Source: Deltaproteobacteria bacterium (GTDB taxonomy: Bacteria; Bdellovibrionota; UBA1018). Taken from it: a stretch of DNA of 14,619 nt. The notes below the pieces were generated by a model. That model was given only the letters and a program-made list of their open reading frames with translations, had not been told where the DNA came from and did no database searches. The position numbers were made by a program, and so were the translations under genes. The stretch lies in NCBI GenBank assembly GCA_016194835.1, contig JACQAU010000278.1, positions 1 to 14,619 on the forward strand, written 5' to 3'. Below, in pieces: positions 7,991 to 13,904 of the stretch. The stretch's first letter is position 1. Each line of letters begins with the position of its first letter.

Positions 7991-10435
7991 TTATTTTCCA
8001 GGCTCTTGTAGTCGCATTTCTTCGATAAATCTTAATGCCTCTAGAAAAGCGGTTTCGTTATATCCATGATCTGCTAACGTAGCTCTTATTGCTGCAACTT
8101 TTGCACTGAATTCAGGACTCTGGCCTTTTCCTTCGAACGCAGTTTTATATGCTGTTAGCGATTTGGTTTCGATTTCATTATCAACCAGGTATTTTCGGAT
8201 TGTACTTAAGAGCTCTGGGTGTCTATCTGTTACTGCAGCTCGTGTAATATTGAATGTTTTAATATCGCCAAGATCTAGTTCTCTTTGATATTTTGTCTTG
8301 TAAATAGCTTTGATTTTAGCGAGCCTGTCAAACAAAATCGGGTTATCGGAGCCGTCTGCAGATTGCCATGTTCTTGCATTGGGATCCTTACTCAATGCCA
8401 TGATTTCCTGTGCAATTTCATCATAGAGGTCAGCAACTCTTGACTGATTCCCAGATATGATATTAGTAACATCTTGTCCTAAAAATTCTGCAATAAAATG
8501 TGATTTTACCATTTTTGCCAGGGCAATCCACACTGGTCTTTGATTTGGCGGGATTTCTACTATGCCTTGGCTAACGATGTTTCTAAAAGCCTTGGCTACT
8601 ACTGCTGGGGTGAGTGTATTATGATTGTCGCGGGCTAGTTTTAATGCTTCTTCGAACCAAGTATGAGCTTCGCGCGGTAGTATGCCAGTATCTCCTTCTT
8701 TGAGTTCAAACATAATGTGTTCTAGCATTGCTCTTTCTTTATTTTGCAGTCCTCTTATGCCTAAAAGCACCTCTAGCCTGAATGCTGGATTTGTAAATAG
8801 TGGATCTGCTTTTTTTACCAAGTCGTTTTCGCCGACAATGTCTTTTCCCGCTTTCGGATCGGTAACTAATCTTGTTGCAACAGAAGTCAAAGCAATCATT
8901 TGGAGTGCTCTTGGAGCAATGTGGATGTATTCGTCATTTCCTAAACCGTATCTAAGTACATAACGTCCATCAAATTCTGGATATTTTCCATCTTCGTTTG
9001 GTGCTGGAAATACAGTGTTAAAATCAAATGGTTCCCAATGAGAGTTGGGCGTTAGTGATTTCATCTCAAACAGTGTTTGTTTCCTTATTGCTGCAATTTT
9101 TGGGTTATCCAATACCATGGCGATGAGCGTAGCTATTGCTTCTGTTGGATTAAGTGTGCCACGAAATGGCCTTTGCTGAGCTCGACCCATTAAGGCCTGA
9201 ACGGCGTGTCCGTCACCTACAACTTGTTTTATATTTTCATCATTGCTTGTGACCATTACTAATGCATCTAAATCCAAAGTTGGTGCGCCACCTCTCTGAA
9301 CTGCACCATTTTGAATTAAATCTAAAATAAAATCTCTTACCTGCTGTGGCATTCTGAATAGTTCGTCTAAAAATAAGAGGAACCCATCTGCACGTGGAAT
9401 CAGTCCCCTGTAGTGATAAGCCAGTGGGTTATTTGGGTCTTGAAGTAATGCATATCTAAACATGTTTTGATCAAAAGTGAGTTCTGTCCAGTTTGGATCT
9501 TTGTCAATATAGCGGATAAGAGCAGGTGGAGCATCTGGGTCGATTTCTCTTGGTACAATTTCTACATGTGCTTCTAACATTTGTAGATATTCTTTAACGG
9601 TGTAATCTTTACTTGGAAAATAATGCAGTACTAAAACTTTCAGAATTTGTTTTGTGTGTGGATCTGGGTTGATGTGTGGTGCAAATTCAAAACCAAGTTC
9701 CTTGGCGACGTGTTGTCTACCAAAATCTAAAGCCTTGTCTAATAATGCAGGAACTTGAGAAAATAATACTAGAGGTGAGCGCTGAAGTTCATTGACAATA
9801 GTTGGATTTGCATCTGTGAGTAGTGCTTTTAGGCCTGGAATTTTATCCAAATCTTTCCATCTAAAAGTATAGCGTGTGTATTTTTGATCTATCAGAGGTA
9901 AATTAGTGGCAAGGTTGGCCAGTATGTTTAAGATTTCAGTTTTACCAACTCCGCCTGGACCTCTTAGTAAAAGCATTTTGCCGTTAGAGGAGCCCTTTCT
10001 TGCGGCGCTAAGGATAAAATCCACGATGCTATTGATTGCAAGGTATTGACCGATGATCCTGTGTCCGCCTGCAGCTTTTCCACCGTCGTGTAGTGTGGGC
10101 CATATTTTCATAGGTCGCATGCCGTATATGGGATCTTTGATTGGTCGTTGTGGTTTAGATGCAATAAGCCATGCAGCGTATTGTGTAGCGTTCATGAACA
10201 TTGACGGTGCCCTGGCACATAAGTTTTTTTCTGGATCAGGATCAAAGAGATCCAAGACGCTCAATGGTTTATTTGGGTTACTAATAATTTGTTGAGATCC
10301 TTGTAATAAATCACCACAAATCGCGTTTATTTTAGAGTCTGCAGTGCTTACGGGATCTTTTTTTGTTGCTGCTAGAAGATTTGGTGCTTGTAAAATAGAA
10401 ATACATAAAATAAATACGCCTATATTTTTATTCAT
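7991..10435 (-). CDS. PrkA/YeaG-like AAA+ protein with signal peptide
   Basis: 814 residues from the chosen ATG; E. coli YeaG is about 640. An ATG 27 codons further upstream is open, but this one has GGAGGG four bases before it and begins a good signal peptide, MNKNIGVFILCISILQAP then LLAA. The AAA+ core has Walker A GPGGVGKT (159-166, K165), a PrkA-like stretch with RSPLVLF, then RGLIPRADGFLLFLDELFRM with Walker B D357/E358, followed by QNG and TSNDENI (sensor 1, N398), paralleling GLVEFIEMFKAP, TQEG and HSNESEW of PrkA. IAPRALQM corresponds to the LSTRFAFK region. The C-terminal 200 residues follow the PrkA C-terminal domain in order: AEFLGQDV, ILFDRLAKIKA, DIKTFNI, STIRKYL and a final helix with FIEEMRLQE. 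PrkA is a serine kinase/AAA+ stress protein that partners SpoVR. The predicted mature protein has only two cysteines, C40 and C73, both before the ATPase core. First gene of the operon. Family assignment is from remembered motifs, so the kinase activity is uncertain. Confidence 0.8.
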   Translation of the reverse strand: MNKNIGVFILCISILQAPNLLAATKKDPVSTADSKINAICGDLLQGSQQIISNPNKPLSVLDLFDPDPEKNLCARAPSMFMNATQYAAWLIASKPQRPIKDPIYGMRPMKIWPTLHDGGKAAGGHRIIGQYLAINSIVDFILSAARKGSSNGKMLLLRGPGGVGKTEILNILANLATNLPLIDQKYTRYTFRWKDLDKIPGLKALLTDANPTIVNELQRSPLVLFSQVPALLDKALDFGRQHVAKELGFEFAPHINPDPHTKQILKVLVLHYFPSKDYTVKEYLQMLEAHVEIVPREIDPDAPPALIRYIDKDPNWTELTFDQNMFRYALLQDPNNPLAYHYRGLIPRADGFLLFLDELFRMPQQVRDFILDLIQNGAVQRGGAPTLDLDALVMVTSNDENIKQVVGDGHAVQALMGRAQQRPFRGTLNPTEAIATLIAMVLDNPKIAAIRKQTLFEMKSLTPNSHWEPFDFNTVFPAPNEDGKYPEFDGRYVLRYGLGNDEYIHIAPRALQMIALTSVATRLVTDPKAGKDIVGENDLVKKADPLFTNPAFRLEVLLGIRGLQNKERAMLEHIMFELKEGDTGILPREAHTWFEEALKLARDNHNTLTPAVVAKAFRNIVSQGIVEIPPNQRPVWIALAKMVKSHFIAEFLGQDVTNIISGNQSRVADLYDEIAQEIMALSKDPNARTWQSADGSDNPILFDRLAKIKAIYKTKYQRELDLGDIKTFNITRAAVTDRHPELLSTIRKYLVDNEIETKSLTAYKTAFEGKGQSPEFSAKVAAIRATLADHGYNETAFLEALRFIEEMRLQEPGK

Positions 10436-10439
10436 TAGT

Positions 10440-10445
10440 CCCTCC
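10440..10445 (-). promoter_or_regulatory. Shine-Dalgarno GGAGGG of the PrkA-like gene
   Basis: On the minus strand the sequence reads GGAGGGACTAATG. This is the strongest ribosome binding site in the operon. It decides the start at 10435 rather than the longer open frame beginning at 10516, whose extra 27 residues look unlike a protein N-terminus and would hide the signal peptide. Confidence 0.75.
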
Positions 10446-10454
10446 ACACACTCT

Positions 10455-10465
10455 GCGCTTAGCGC
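10455..10465. repeat. Short palindrome GCGCT-T-AGCGC
   Basis: Perfect 5-bp arms around one base, 20 bp upstream of the PrkA-like start codon. The same AGCGC/GCGCT words recur in the larger inverted repeat at 10487-10514, so both may belong to one regulatory element of the operon leader. Function unknown. Confidence 0.45.
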
Positions 10466-10486
10466 AATATACTCACTACAAACGAC

Positions 10487-10514
10487 GCATAGCGCCATCG
10501 TTATAGCGCTATGC
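10487..10514. promoter_or_regulatory. Inverted repeat with 9-bp arms in the operon leader
   Basis: GCATAGCGC (10487-10495) and GCGCTATGC (10506-10514) are perfectly complementary around a 10-base loop. It lies 50-80 bases upstream of the PrkA-like ATG. There is no T-run after it on the minus strand, so it does not look like a terminator. It could be a protein-binding operator or an mRNA leader hairpin. Confidence 0.55.
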
Positions 10515-10609
10515 ACTATTTTATTTTTAATAATTTGTCTATAAAAAATTGTGAAAAATTTTATTTAGCAGGTGGATATTTTTTTATGCAATATGATCTA
10601 TCGTAGCCT

Positions 10610-10615
10610 ATTATA
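10610..10615 (-). promoter_or_regulatory. Candidate -10 box TATAAT for the PrkA-like operon
   Basis: The minus strand carries a perfect TATAAT here, about 175 bases upstream of the PrkA-like start. No convincing -35 hexamer lies 16-18 bases before it. If used, it would give a leader of about 165 bases containing the GCGC inverted repeats. AT-rich sequence makes chance matches likely. Confidence 0.3.
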
Positions 10616-10694
10616 GAATGATAAATTTCGCATTAGATGAAATTTTTATCTGTAATATTTCAAAGCGCGATATATCTAATTGAAATCTGTTTAC

Positions 10695-10707
10695 TGTTAC
10701 AGTAACA
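10695..10707. repeat. Palindrome TGTTAC-A-GTAACA
   Basis: Perfect 6-bp arms around one base, within a slightly longer symmetric stretch TTACTGTTACAGTAA. It is about 60 bp left of the hicA promoter. It could be a binding site for a dimeric regulator; nothing ties it to a particular protein. Confidence 0.35.
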
Positions 10708-10765
10708 GCAACAGCGTATTGACTCATAAAGAGATAACACCAAGGAGCAAAGCAGTAAAAAAGGC

Positions 10766-10794
10766 TTGCATATGTACACGATATTGTGTACACT
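10766..10794 (+). promoter_or_regulatory. hicAB promoter
   Basis: A -35 box TTGCAT (10766-10771) and -10 box TACACT (10789-10794) are separated by exactly 17 bases. Transcription would begin near 10801, only about five bases before the hicA ATG, so hicA would be leaderless or nearly so. The operator palindrome sits across the spacer and -10 box, as expected for an autorepressed toxin-antitoxin operon. Confidence 0.6.
10773..10792. promoter_or_regulatory. Probable HicB operator, TGTACAC-N6-GTGTACA
   Basis: A perfect inverted repeat with 7-bp arms and a 6-base centre overlaps the spacer and -10 box of the hicA promoter. HicB antitoxins with a DNA-binding domain repress their own operon, and this HicB has an HTH. 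Binding is inferred from position and symmetry. Confidence 0.65.
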
Positions 10795-10805
10795 ATGAAT
10801 TGTAG

Positions 10806-11006
10806 ATGAAGAAGCGGGATCTAGAAAAAATATTGAAGACTATGGGATGGAGTTTCCTACGAGAAGGTGGAAATCATGAAATATGGACGAACGGAGTAGA
10901 TACGGAAGCAGTTCCACGACATAGCGAGATTAACGAAAACACGGCCAAGGGTATTATTAAGCGAGCTAAGAAACGGCCACCCCAGCCAAAAGGAGAAGCA
11001 CGATGA
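10806..11006 (+). CDS. hicA: HicA toxin (mRNA interferase)
   Basis: 66 residues, typical for HicA. The dsRBD-like fold signature is clear: LEKILKTMGW, then REGGNHEIW with the catalytic histidine H24, then VPRHSEIN and a C-terminal helix with TAKGIIKRAKK. HicA toxins cleave mRNA and tmRNA to halt translation and are neutralised by HicB. The ATG at 10806 is needed to include the first family helix. It has no Shine-Dalgarno and lies about five bases after the expected transcription start, so translation may be weak. The stop codon overlaps the hicB start in ATGA. GC content of the hicAB pair appears higher than in flanking genes, which hints at acquisition by transfer. Confidence 0.9.
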   Translation: MKKRDLEKILKTMGWSFLREGGNHEIWTNGVDTEAVPRHSEINENTAKGIIKRAKKRPPQPKGEAR

Positions 11007-11425
11007 AGATCGAGGGTAAACTAACTCCTCCACGAGGGTCAAAAAATAAATATTGGTGTGTTGAAATTCCCTTGTTGGAAATTTATACACAGGGTGAAAG
11101 TAAGTCGGATGCATATTTTATGGCGAAAGACGCTGTGGAAACCTTGGTCGCTAAGAAAGGTTTTAAAATGATCTGTGCCCCAGGCAAGGGGAACCGCTTT
11201 ATGTTGACCGCTAACGATCCGGTGACATTCGTGGCTTTTATTCTTGGACGTTTGCGAGTTGCTCACAATCTAACCGCTCGCCAAATGGCCGAGCGATTAC
11301 AGTCCTCATCACCTAACGCCTATGCTCGCTATGAGCAAGGTAGGACCATTCCCAAACTCGACACTCTAGAAGAATTATTGCGGGCGATAGATCCTTCGCT
11401 TGGATTGGTGCTTGTTGCCGGGTAA
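11003..11425 (+). CDS. hicB: HicB antitoxin with HTH domain
   Basis: 140 residues in two parts. Residues 1-70 are the HicB partial RNase H-like fold (YWCVEIPLLEIYTQGESKSD, then the AKDAVETLV helix), which binds HicA. Residues 78-133 are an XRE-type helix-turn-helix (LGRLRVAHNLTARQMAERL, then YARYEQGRTIPKLDTLEELL) for DNA binding. The start overlaps the hicA stop by 4 bp and has AGGAG seven bases upstream, a far better ribosome site than hicA has, which would favour antitoxin over toxin synthesis. HicB probably represses the operon through the palindrome at 10773-10792. It converges on argS with a 14-bp gap. Confidence 0.92.
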   Translation: MKIEGKLTPPRGSKNKYWCVEIPLLEIYTQGESKSDAYFMAKDAVETLVAKKGFKMICAPGKGNRFMLTANDPVTFVAFILGRLRVAHNLTARQMAERLQSSSPNAYARYEQGRTIPKLDTLEELLRAIDPSLGLVLVAG

Positions 11426-11451
11426 TTGCCTGCAATTCCCTACATTTTTTT
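11420..11451 (+). terminator. Rho-independent terminator-like hairpin after hicB
   Basis: GGG (11420-11422) and AATTG pair with CAATT and CCC (11438-11440) around a CCTG loop, with one unpaired T on the left arm. The hairpin is followed by seven Ts at 11445-11451. It overlaps the last codons of hicB and the end of convergent argS. The stem is short and AT-rich, so efficiency may be modest. No matching T-run exists for the minus strand. Confidence 0.55.
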
Positions 11452-13197
11452 AGGTAATGGTATTCCTAGCAAACTAAGGCCTCGTGCTAAAATACGACGG
11501 GTTGCTTCTACTAGTATCAATCTTGCTTGTGTGAGCCTTGGTTCTTGTCCAAGTACATGACACTCACGATAAAATGCTCCAAAAGCCTTTGTTATATCTA
11601 TGAGATAATTTGCTAACTGACTTGCCTTCGAAAACTCTAAAGCTCGCTCCAAATGCAATGGAAAACGACCCAAAACCTTAATTAATAAAATTTCTTCTTT
11701 TTGGCTTAAAAGTAAAACAAGAGAAGGATCAAAACAGATATTGTCATAGATTTTGTCACCTATTTTATTTGGCGCGCTTTCTTTAGCTTTCCTTAAGATG
11801 CTGTGACAACGTGTATGCGCGTATTGTAAATATGGCCCAGTTTCGCCTTCAAAATCAGTGACCCTGTCTAAATCAAAATCAATATCTTTGATAGGATCTG
11901 CACGCAGATCGAAAAAAACAAGTGCACCTAGCGCTATTTGCTCTGAAACCTCTTCTTTTTCGTTTTCATTGAATGTAATTTGTAAAGTTCTTTGTTCCAT
12001 TAGTTCTTTGACTTTGCCTTGTGTGAGTTTCAGAACTTCTTCGAATGTCACGAAATTTCCCTGACGAGTGGACATCTTGGCGTCTTTAAATCTATACATT
12101 CCAAATGGGATGTGCTCACAATTTGAAGCCCATGTGTGGCCTATTTTTTTTAATACACTAAATACTTGCTGAAAATGGAGTTTTTGATCAGTACCTACAA
12201 TATAAGACATCCGGTGAAATCGCAATTTTTCATAGCGATAAATAGCAGCAGCAACATCGCGAGTAGCATAAATTGTAGCGCCATCTTTTTTTTGTAAAAT
12301 ACAAGGTGTCAGATCTTTTCCAAATTCGTCTGTAAGTGGTACAATCCACGCTCCTTCGCTTTCTATTAAAAGTTTTTTTCGCTTTAGGGATTCAAGCATG
12401 GGAGTCAAAAGGTGCTTGTAAAAACTTTCACCCCAGTAGTAGTCAAAATGTACGGAAAGTTTTTCATAAATTTTTTTAAAATCACATGTCGCGGTTTCTA
12501 CGCATTGTTTCCAAAATGCAGTTATTTCAGGATCATCTTGTTCTAATTTCAAAAACGCTTCTCGTGCTTGATCTTCGAGCGTGGGATCTTTTTCTGCTTC
12601 TTTGTGAAACCTGACATATAAATTAACTAGGTCATGAATTGTGGGTTTAGCAGGTAGGTGTTGTCCATATAGTTTTATTGCAATAGCAAGTTTTCCAAAC
12701 TGAGTGCCCCAATCTCCTAAGTGATTAATTGAGATTACTTGAAAGCCACGGAATCTGCCTATGCGACTCAGGGCTGCTCCAAGCGCAGTGCTTCGTAAGT
12801 GAGAAATCAGAAAGGCTTTCATAATATTAGGAGAACTGTATTCGATCACCCAAGTGTTGCGGGTGTTTTGCGTGAGTTCTCCGTAGTGTCCTAAGCCATC
12901 TTCTTCTAAAATAGAAGCCAGGATAGAGCTTATAGCTTCGTGTGGTTTGATTTTGAAATTTAAATAGGCGCCAAGTGTAGAAATTTCGATTGAACCAGGT
13001 ATTAGTGTCTTTAAATTTTCGGCTAAGTCTTTTGCTATCTGTGCTGGATTTTTTTTCTGTCTTTTAGCAAGATGAAAACACGGAAATGCAAAGTCACCAA
13101 GATTTGGATCCGATGGGATTTCTAAGTCTTTTGTGGTGATTGGACTGTCTAAAATTTGATTTAAGCCACTTAAAATTTGTTTTTCAAATCGTTCCAT
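11440..13197 (-). CDS. argS: Arginyl-tRNA synthetase with altered HIGH motif
   Basis: 585 residues, a normal full length. It charges tRNA-Arg with arginine using ATP. Landmarks are the N-terminal tRNA-recognition domain (PNLGDFAFPCF, LGAYLNFKI), SSPNIMKAFLISHLRSTALG, INHLGDWGTQFGKL, VGTDQKLHFQQVF, KMSTRQGNFVTF (374-385), TGPYLQYAHTR, and the anticodon-binding C-terminus ending LVEATRRILARGLSLLGIPLP. The class I HIGH motif, normally PFHIGHLRST or similar here, reads AFLISHLRST. The first His is Leu130 and the Gly is Ser132; only His133 is kept. The KMSK loop is intact. It is preceded 54 bp upstream by a DUF2283 gene on the same strand and may share its transcript. No strong Shine-Dalgarno is seen before the ATG. 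Identity is certain; whether the HIGH change lowers activity is not known. Confidence 0.95.
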   Translation of the reverse strand: MERFEKQILSGLNQILDSPITTKDLEIPSDPNLGDFAFPCFHLAKRQKKNPAQIAKDLAENLKTLIPGSIEISTLGAYLNFKIKPHEAISSILASILEEDGLGHYGELTQNTRNTWVIEYSSPNIMKAFLISHLRSTALGAALSRIGRFRGFQVISINHLGDWGTQFGKLAIAIKLYGQHLPAKPTIHDLVNLYVRFHKEAEKDPTLEDQAREAFLKLEQDDPEITAFWKQCVETATCDFKKIYEKLSVHFDYYWGESFYKHLLTPMLESLKRKKLLIESEGAWIVPLTDEFGKDLTPCILQKKDGATIYATRDVAAAIYRYEKLRFHRMSYIVGTDQKLHFQQVFSVLKKIGHTWASNCEHIPFGMYRFKDAKMSTRQGNFVTFEEVLKLTQGKVKELMEQRTLQITFNENEKEEVSEQIALGALVFFDLRADPIKDIDFDLDRVTDFEGETGPYLQYAHTRCHSILRKAKESAPNKIGDKIYDNICFDPSLVLLLSQKEEILLIKVLGRFPLHLERALEFSKASQLANYLIDITKAFGAFYRECHVLGQEPRLTQARLILVEATRRILARGLSLLGIPLPKKM

Positions 13198-13208
13198 ATT
13201 ATTTTTTG

Positions 13209-13232
13209 GTTTATCTCATGGTTTGTCTCATG
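13209..13232. repeat. Tandem 12-bp repeat GTTTRTCTCATG x2
   Basis: Two adjacent copies differing at one base lie just upstream of argS. On the minus strand they read as ATG-AGA units followed by a stop, so they do not extend argS. Possibly a replication slippage product; no function seen. Confidence 0.5.
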
Positions 13233-13251
13233 ATTTATTTGGGTACTGTTT

Positions 13252-13476
13252 TCAGGTTACTGCAGCAGTTTTTACTATAGTTTCCACAATTAGACTCGGA
13301 TCTAGATGAGCAGATTTATAATTTAAAATCTCTACTCCAATAATGTTCCCGTTTTTATCTTTCATAAAAATGACTTCTTCAGAGCTTTCTTCGCAAATAG
13401 TTTCCTTTTTTGGATTGCCAATCCAAATAGTCAGTGTATGTGCAATGCTATCATGAATTACTTTGATTTTTTCCAT
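13252..13476 (-). CDS. DUF2283 family small protein, possible antitoxin
   Basis: 74 residues. The pattern KIKVIHDSIAHTLTIWIG, a run of acidic residues (CEESSEEV), then DKNGNIIGVEILNYKSA matches the DUF2283 fold, in which a short beta-sheet ends in a G-x-x-x-G-x-E-I-L strand. The ATG has AGGTGG about ten bases upstream and lies 19 bp inside the end of the preceding gene, so the two are translationally coupled. DUF2283 proteins are often found beside small toxin-like genes, and the order here (toxin-like first, acidic partner second) fits a type II module. No DNA-binding domain is visible. Family call is good; antitoxin role is inferred. Confidence 0.75.
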   Translation of the reverse strand: MEKIKVIHDSIAHTLTIWIGNPKKETICEESSEEVIFMKDKNGNIIGVEILNYKSAHLDPSLIVETIVKTAAVT

Positions 13477-13775
13477 ACTGATTGGCCCACCTTAATAGAA
13501 TCTGTTGGGTAGGCTGTAATTAAAAAACCAAAATTATTTTCTGATTTAATGACAGCGCATAACCAACGTGGTTTTGATCCTCTGTAAAACAAATAAACAT
13601 TAGGATCTCTTTTGCTTTTTCGGATTTCGTCTGGATCTGACAACACTTTTTGTATGTCATTTTCATGTCCCTGTAAAACTGGATGTTTTTCAGACACGAT
13701 AAAAAGCCAATAAGATTTTGTGCATCTTACTAAAAAACCAAGAGGTGTTTTAACCTCAAATAAATAATGAGTCAT
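13458..13775 (-). CDS. Small BECR/PBECR-like protein, possible RNase toxin
   Basis: 105 residues. The central signature HPVLQGHENDIQKVLSDPDE, followed by RKSKRDPNVYLFYR and an end with GFLITAYPTDSIKVGQ, matches a family of small proteins annotated in databases as PBECR or DUF4258-like, with the barnase-EndoU-colicin-RelE fold. The conserved His, Arg/Lys cluster, Tyr and the ITAYPTD strand would form the putative active site. No clear Shine-Dalgarno precedes the ATG at 13775. It overlaps the DUF2283 gene by 19 bp. It could be a toxin of a two-gene addiction module or a phage-derived nuclease-fold remnant. RNase activity is inferred from the fold, not seen. Confidence 0.65.
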   Translation of the reverse strand: MTHYLFEVKTPLGFLVRCTKSYWLFIVSEKHPVLQGHENDIQKVLSDPDEIRKSKRDPNVYLFYRGSKPRWLCAVIKSENNFGFLITAYPTDSIKVGQSVWKKSK

Positions 13776-13904
13776 AACTTGGATATGAGTTTACCACAAA
13801 TTTTACAGCCGCATAGAATCATTGATTTTTATAAATGGACAACCAGAATCAGCCTTCTTCTGACGTAAATATACTTTTGCAAATAAAACTGAACCTCGCT
13901 GCAT

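Larger units (their letters stand above)
10436..10805. other. Non-coding region between the PrkA-like operon and hicA
   Basis: 370 bp between two divergently transcribed units. It is AT-rich in the middle (10515-10670) and carries GCGC-containing inverted repeats near the operon side, a short TGTTAC palindrome at 10695-10707 and the hicA promoter/operator at the right edge. A minus-strand frame of 60 codons (10611-10793) exists, but it has no ribosome binding site or recognisable content and runs over the hicA operator, so I do not call it a gene. Confidence 0.7.

Noticed and set aside
10436..10516. 27-residue upstream extension of the PrkA-like protein
   Set aside because: The internal ATG at 10435 has GGAGGG directly upstream and starts a signal peptide; the extension also covers the GCGC inverted repeat.
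10719..10747. TTGACT as a -35 box for hicA
   Set aside because: No -10-like hexamer at 16-18 bases downstream; the TTGCAT/TACACT pair is better placed.
10611..10793. Minus-strand ORF of 60 codons in the intergenic region
   Set aside because: No ribosome binding site, no recognisable family, and it runs over the hicA operator and a palindrome; likely chance.
13835..13862. Possible terminator hairpin after the Cys-Gly repeat gene
   Set aside because: Arms are only 5 bp with no following T-run on the minus strand.
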